From Thalassobaculum sp. OXR-137 (GTDB lineage: Bacteria; Pseudomonadota; Alphaproteobacteria; Thalassobaculales; Thalassobaculaceae): a stretch of 64,000 nt of DNA. Below the pieces are notes generated by a model. The model saw only the letters and a program-made list of their open reading frames with translations. It was not told the origin of the DNA and did not search any database. Location of the stretch: positions 1,338,501 to 1,402,500 of the forward strand of contig NZ_CP139715.1 in the NCBI RefSeq assembly GCF_034377285.1, written 5' to 3'. Of the stretch, positions 62,328 through 64,000 are shown one piece after another. Each line of letters starts with the position of its first letter. Position 1 is the stretch's first letter. Made by a program: the position numbers and the translations under genes.

Positions 62328-63662
62328 TTACCGGCTCGCCACCGCCGTGTTGCTGCGCAGCGAGGCCACGCGCTGGTCGATCGCCGGCAGGAACCGCCGG
62401 AACTTGTCCAGCTCCTTGCCCTTGAGCTGCTCGCCGGCGGGCAGCTTCACGCTCATCGGGTTTTCCTGGCGGTTGTCGACCAGGACTTCGTAATGCAGGT
62501 GCGGGCCGGTGGAGCGGCCGGTGGTGCCCACATAGCCGATGATGTCGCCCTGCTTCACCCGCTTGCCCTTGCCCATGCCCTTGGCGAACTTGCTCATATG
62601 GGCATAGGCGGTCTTGATCGTGCTGTTGTGGCGCAGCCGCACGTAGTTGCCGTAGCCGCCGTTGCGCCCGGCAATCTCCACCACGCCATCGCCGGCCGCC
62701 ATGATCGGCGTGCCGCTGCGGGCGGCGAAGTCCACGCCCTTGTGCATCTTGGTATAGCCGAGGATCGGGTGCTTGCGCTTGCCGAAGCCCGAGGACAGGC
62801 GCGCGCCGTCGATCGGCGTGCGCATCAGCGTCTTGCGCACGCTCTGGCCCTTGGGATCGAAATAGTCGGTGATGCCGCTGGCCGGGGTGTAGCGGTAGAA
62901 GGTGACCTTCTTGCCGGACAGGGTCATGGACGCGTACTGGATCTCGCCGTTGCGGACCCGGTTGCCCAGCTCGTCCTCATAGGTGTCGAACATCACCTCG
63001 AAGCTGTCGCCGGCCTGCACGTCGCGCTGGAAGTCCACGTCGAAGCTGAACACCCGGACCAGGGAGACCAGCACGTCGATCGGCATGCCGGCGTCGAGGG
63101 CGGCCTCGTACAGGCTGCTCTGGATCTTGGCGGCGGCGAAATCGTCGCGATGCTCGAGCTCGCGGACCACCTCCTCGGCGACGAAGCCGGAATCGGTATC
63201 GGCCCGCACCTCGATATCCCGCTCGGCGCTCGGCTGCAGGGAGAGACCGAGGAAGGCCGGCCCGGCGGCCTGCTCCTGGAAGGTGAGGACGATGTCCTGG
63301 CCGATCTGCAGCCGGCGGACGTCATAGACGTCGGACAGGCGGTCGATGGCCGTATGGGCGGTGGCGCGGTCGACGCCGTTGTCCATGAGCAGCTTTATAA
63401 GGGTGTCGCCAGGCGCGACGGTGACGACGCGATCCTCGGGCTCCGGCGTGACCGCGAAGCGATGGGCGTCCCGGACCAGCTCGGTGTCGTATTTCGGCCG
63501 GGGGGCCGGTGCGGGGGCAGACGTCAGATGGCCAGTGGCCTGGTCTATGGTCTGAGTATCGGTTGCGGCAGCCCGGGCAGGGGTGTCGCGGTCGATAATC
63601 AGTGCAATCGCGAGAGCGGAAACCATTGCGGTTCCCGCCAAGGCCACCTTCGTCCAGCGCAT
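62328..63662 (-). CDS. M23 family peptidoglycan endopeptidase, MepM-like
   Basis: A 444-residue envelope protein. A signal or anchor helix (KVALAGTAMVSALAIALII) comes first. An OapA/LysM-like module near residues 75-130 (VAPGDTLIKLLMDNGV) follows, then a linker domain, then an M23 domain with intact zinc motifs: HKGVDFAARSGTP near residue 302, YAHMSKF near residue 345 and TGPHLHYEVL near residue 382. It cleaves peptide cross-links of peptidoglycan in the periplasm. The ATG at 63662 gives a proper signal peptide; the frame stays open further upstream without a likely start. Confidence 0.9.
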   Translation of the reverse strand: MRWTKVALAGTAMVSALAIALIIDRDTPARAAATDTQTIDQATGHLTSAPAPAPRPKYDTELVRDAHRFAVTPEPEDRVVTVAPGDTLIKLLMDNGVDRATAHTAIDRLSDVYDVRRLQIGQDIVLTFQEQAAGPAFLGLSLQPSAERDIEVRADTDSGFVAEEVVRELEHRDDFAAAKIQSSLYEAALDAGMPIDVLVSLVRVFSFDVDFQRDVQAGDSFEVMFDTYEDELGNRVRNGEIQYASMTLSGKKVTFYRYTPASGITDYFDPKGQSVRKTLMRTPIDGARLSSGFGKRKHPILGYTKMHKGVDFAARSGTPIMAAGDGVVEIAGRNGGYGNYVRLRHNSTIKTAYAHMSKFAKGMGKGKRVKQGDIIGYVGTTGRSTGPHLHYEVLVDNRQENPMSVKLPAGEQLKGKELDKFRRFLPAIDQRVASLRSNTAVASR

Positions 63663-63858
63663 ACGGTGCCGTCTCCCCTGATGTATGGCGCGCCCGCCGG
63701 TCCCGACAGGCATGTGTGTGGGATGGTCTAACCCGTCCCCCAAGGACTGTCGAATCATGTCCCTGGGCGTTGCGCGTGTCAAGAAAAGAGAAGGAATTCA
63801 GGCCATTCCAACTCGTTCTTCCAGCGCGTCGTGAATGCCGTCCCCCGACGCATGTCCC

Positions 63859-63887
63859 TTTATAGGGGGACGGGCCGGTTTTGAAAA
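63859..63887 (-). promoter_or_regulatory. Candidate promoter of the M23 peptidase gene
   Basis: On the minus strand TTTTCA (63882-63887) and TATAAA (63859-63864) are 17 bases apart. This gives a leader of about 190 bases. I see no other structure in the leader. Confidence 0.5.
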
Positions 63888-63940
63888 CCGCGGGGAATCC
63901 GGGGTTCCGGACCCCCGTCGAAAAAAGTTCAAAAAGGTGT

Positions 63941-63969
63941 TTGACAGGTCCGGAGACCCCCCCTATAAA
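63941..63969 (+). promoter_or_regulatory. Near-consensus promoter reading out of the window
   Basis: TTGACA at 63941-63946, a 17-base spacer and TATAAA at 63964-63969 form an almost ideal sigma-70 promoter. An A-rich stretch like an UP element precedes it (63921-63935). No coding start follows before the window ends. Strength and surroundings suggest a stable RNA (rRNA or tRNA) operon beyond the edge. Confidence 0.75.
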
Positions 63970-64000
63970 CCGCCTCCTCGCCGCGGGACATACCGGCCGG

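Overview
The window is about 64 kb of high-GC, densely coded chromosome. Gene content points to an alphaproteobacterium, probably of Rhodospirillales type: a DUF1674/SdhAF4 end, DUF2125, COQ7 hydroxylase, lpxK-waaA-DUF374, the xseA/purD neighbourhood and many palindromic intergenic repeats. The assignment rests on gene recognition by eye; no search was run.

Region 1 (1-20.8 kb) is mostly core genome. It holds an isocitrate-lyase-family enzyme with an idonate-type dehydrogenase, rsmD and an rluB-like gene, tadA, a ChaC-like cyclotransferase, an EAL-CBS-GGDEF protein, a small orphan TIR-like protein, an MFS/AraC divergent pair, purD, a methyltransferase, xseA, an M23 protein, the lipid A/Kdo genes lpxK-waaA-DUF374, coq7-dsbB-yqaA and a tRNA-Leu(CAA).

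Region 2 (20.8-36.3 kb) begins right beside the tRNA-Leu and is the most remarkable part. It carries an MGDG-synthase-like glycosyltransferase, two tandem cobalamin-binding radical SAM enzymes of equal length, a small polytopic membrane protein, galE, a glycosyltransferase that reads like plant DGD1/DGD2 digalactosyldiacylglycerol synthase, a three-histidine-box fatty acid desaturase and a class I methyltransferase. These are followed by a cyclic-nucleotide-binding/CPBP membrane protein overlapping an HlyD-RND efflux pair. My reading is a galactolipid locus: GalE supplies UDP-galactose, the two glycosyltransferases build mono- and digalactosyl lipid, and the desaturase, radical SAM enzymes and methyltransferase modify the lipid. 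The radical SAM and RND roles are inference.

Region 3 (36.3-49.3 kb) has a MocR regulator divergent from an EamA exporter, a DUF2189 membrane protein, leuA with a clear terminator, an LpxR-like lipid A deacylase, an AraC regulator, a fused FAD/Fe-S oxidoreductase followed by a serine-glyoxylate-type aminotransferase, and azlCD.

Region 4 (49.3-62.3 kb) is a dipeptide/oligopeptide ABC system: a fused two-ATPase protein, two PAS_5 paralogues, convergent permease genes, and a substrate-binding protein interrupted by one in-frame amber codon. A catabolic run follows: haloacid dehalogenase, MmgE/PrpD, acyl-CoA dehydrogenase and an NDP-forming acyl-CoA synthetase.

Region 5 (62.3-64 kb) holds an M23 peptidoglycan peptidase. 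The right edge carries a near-consensus TTGACA-17-TATAAA promoter reading out of the window, of the kind seen before stable RNA operons.
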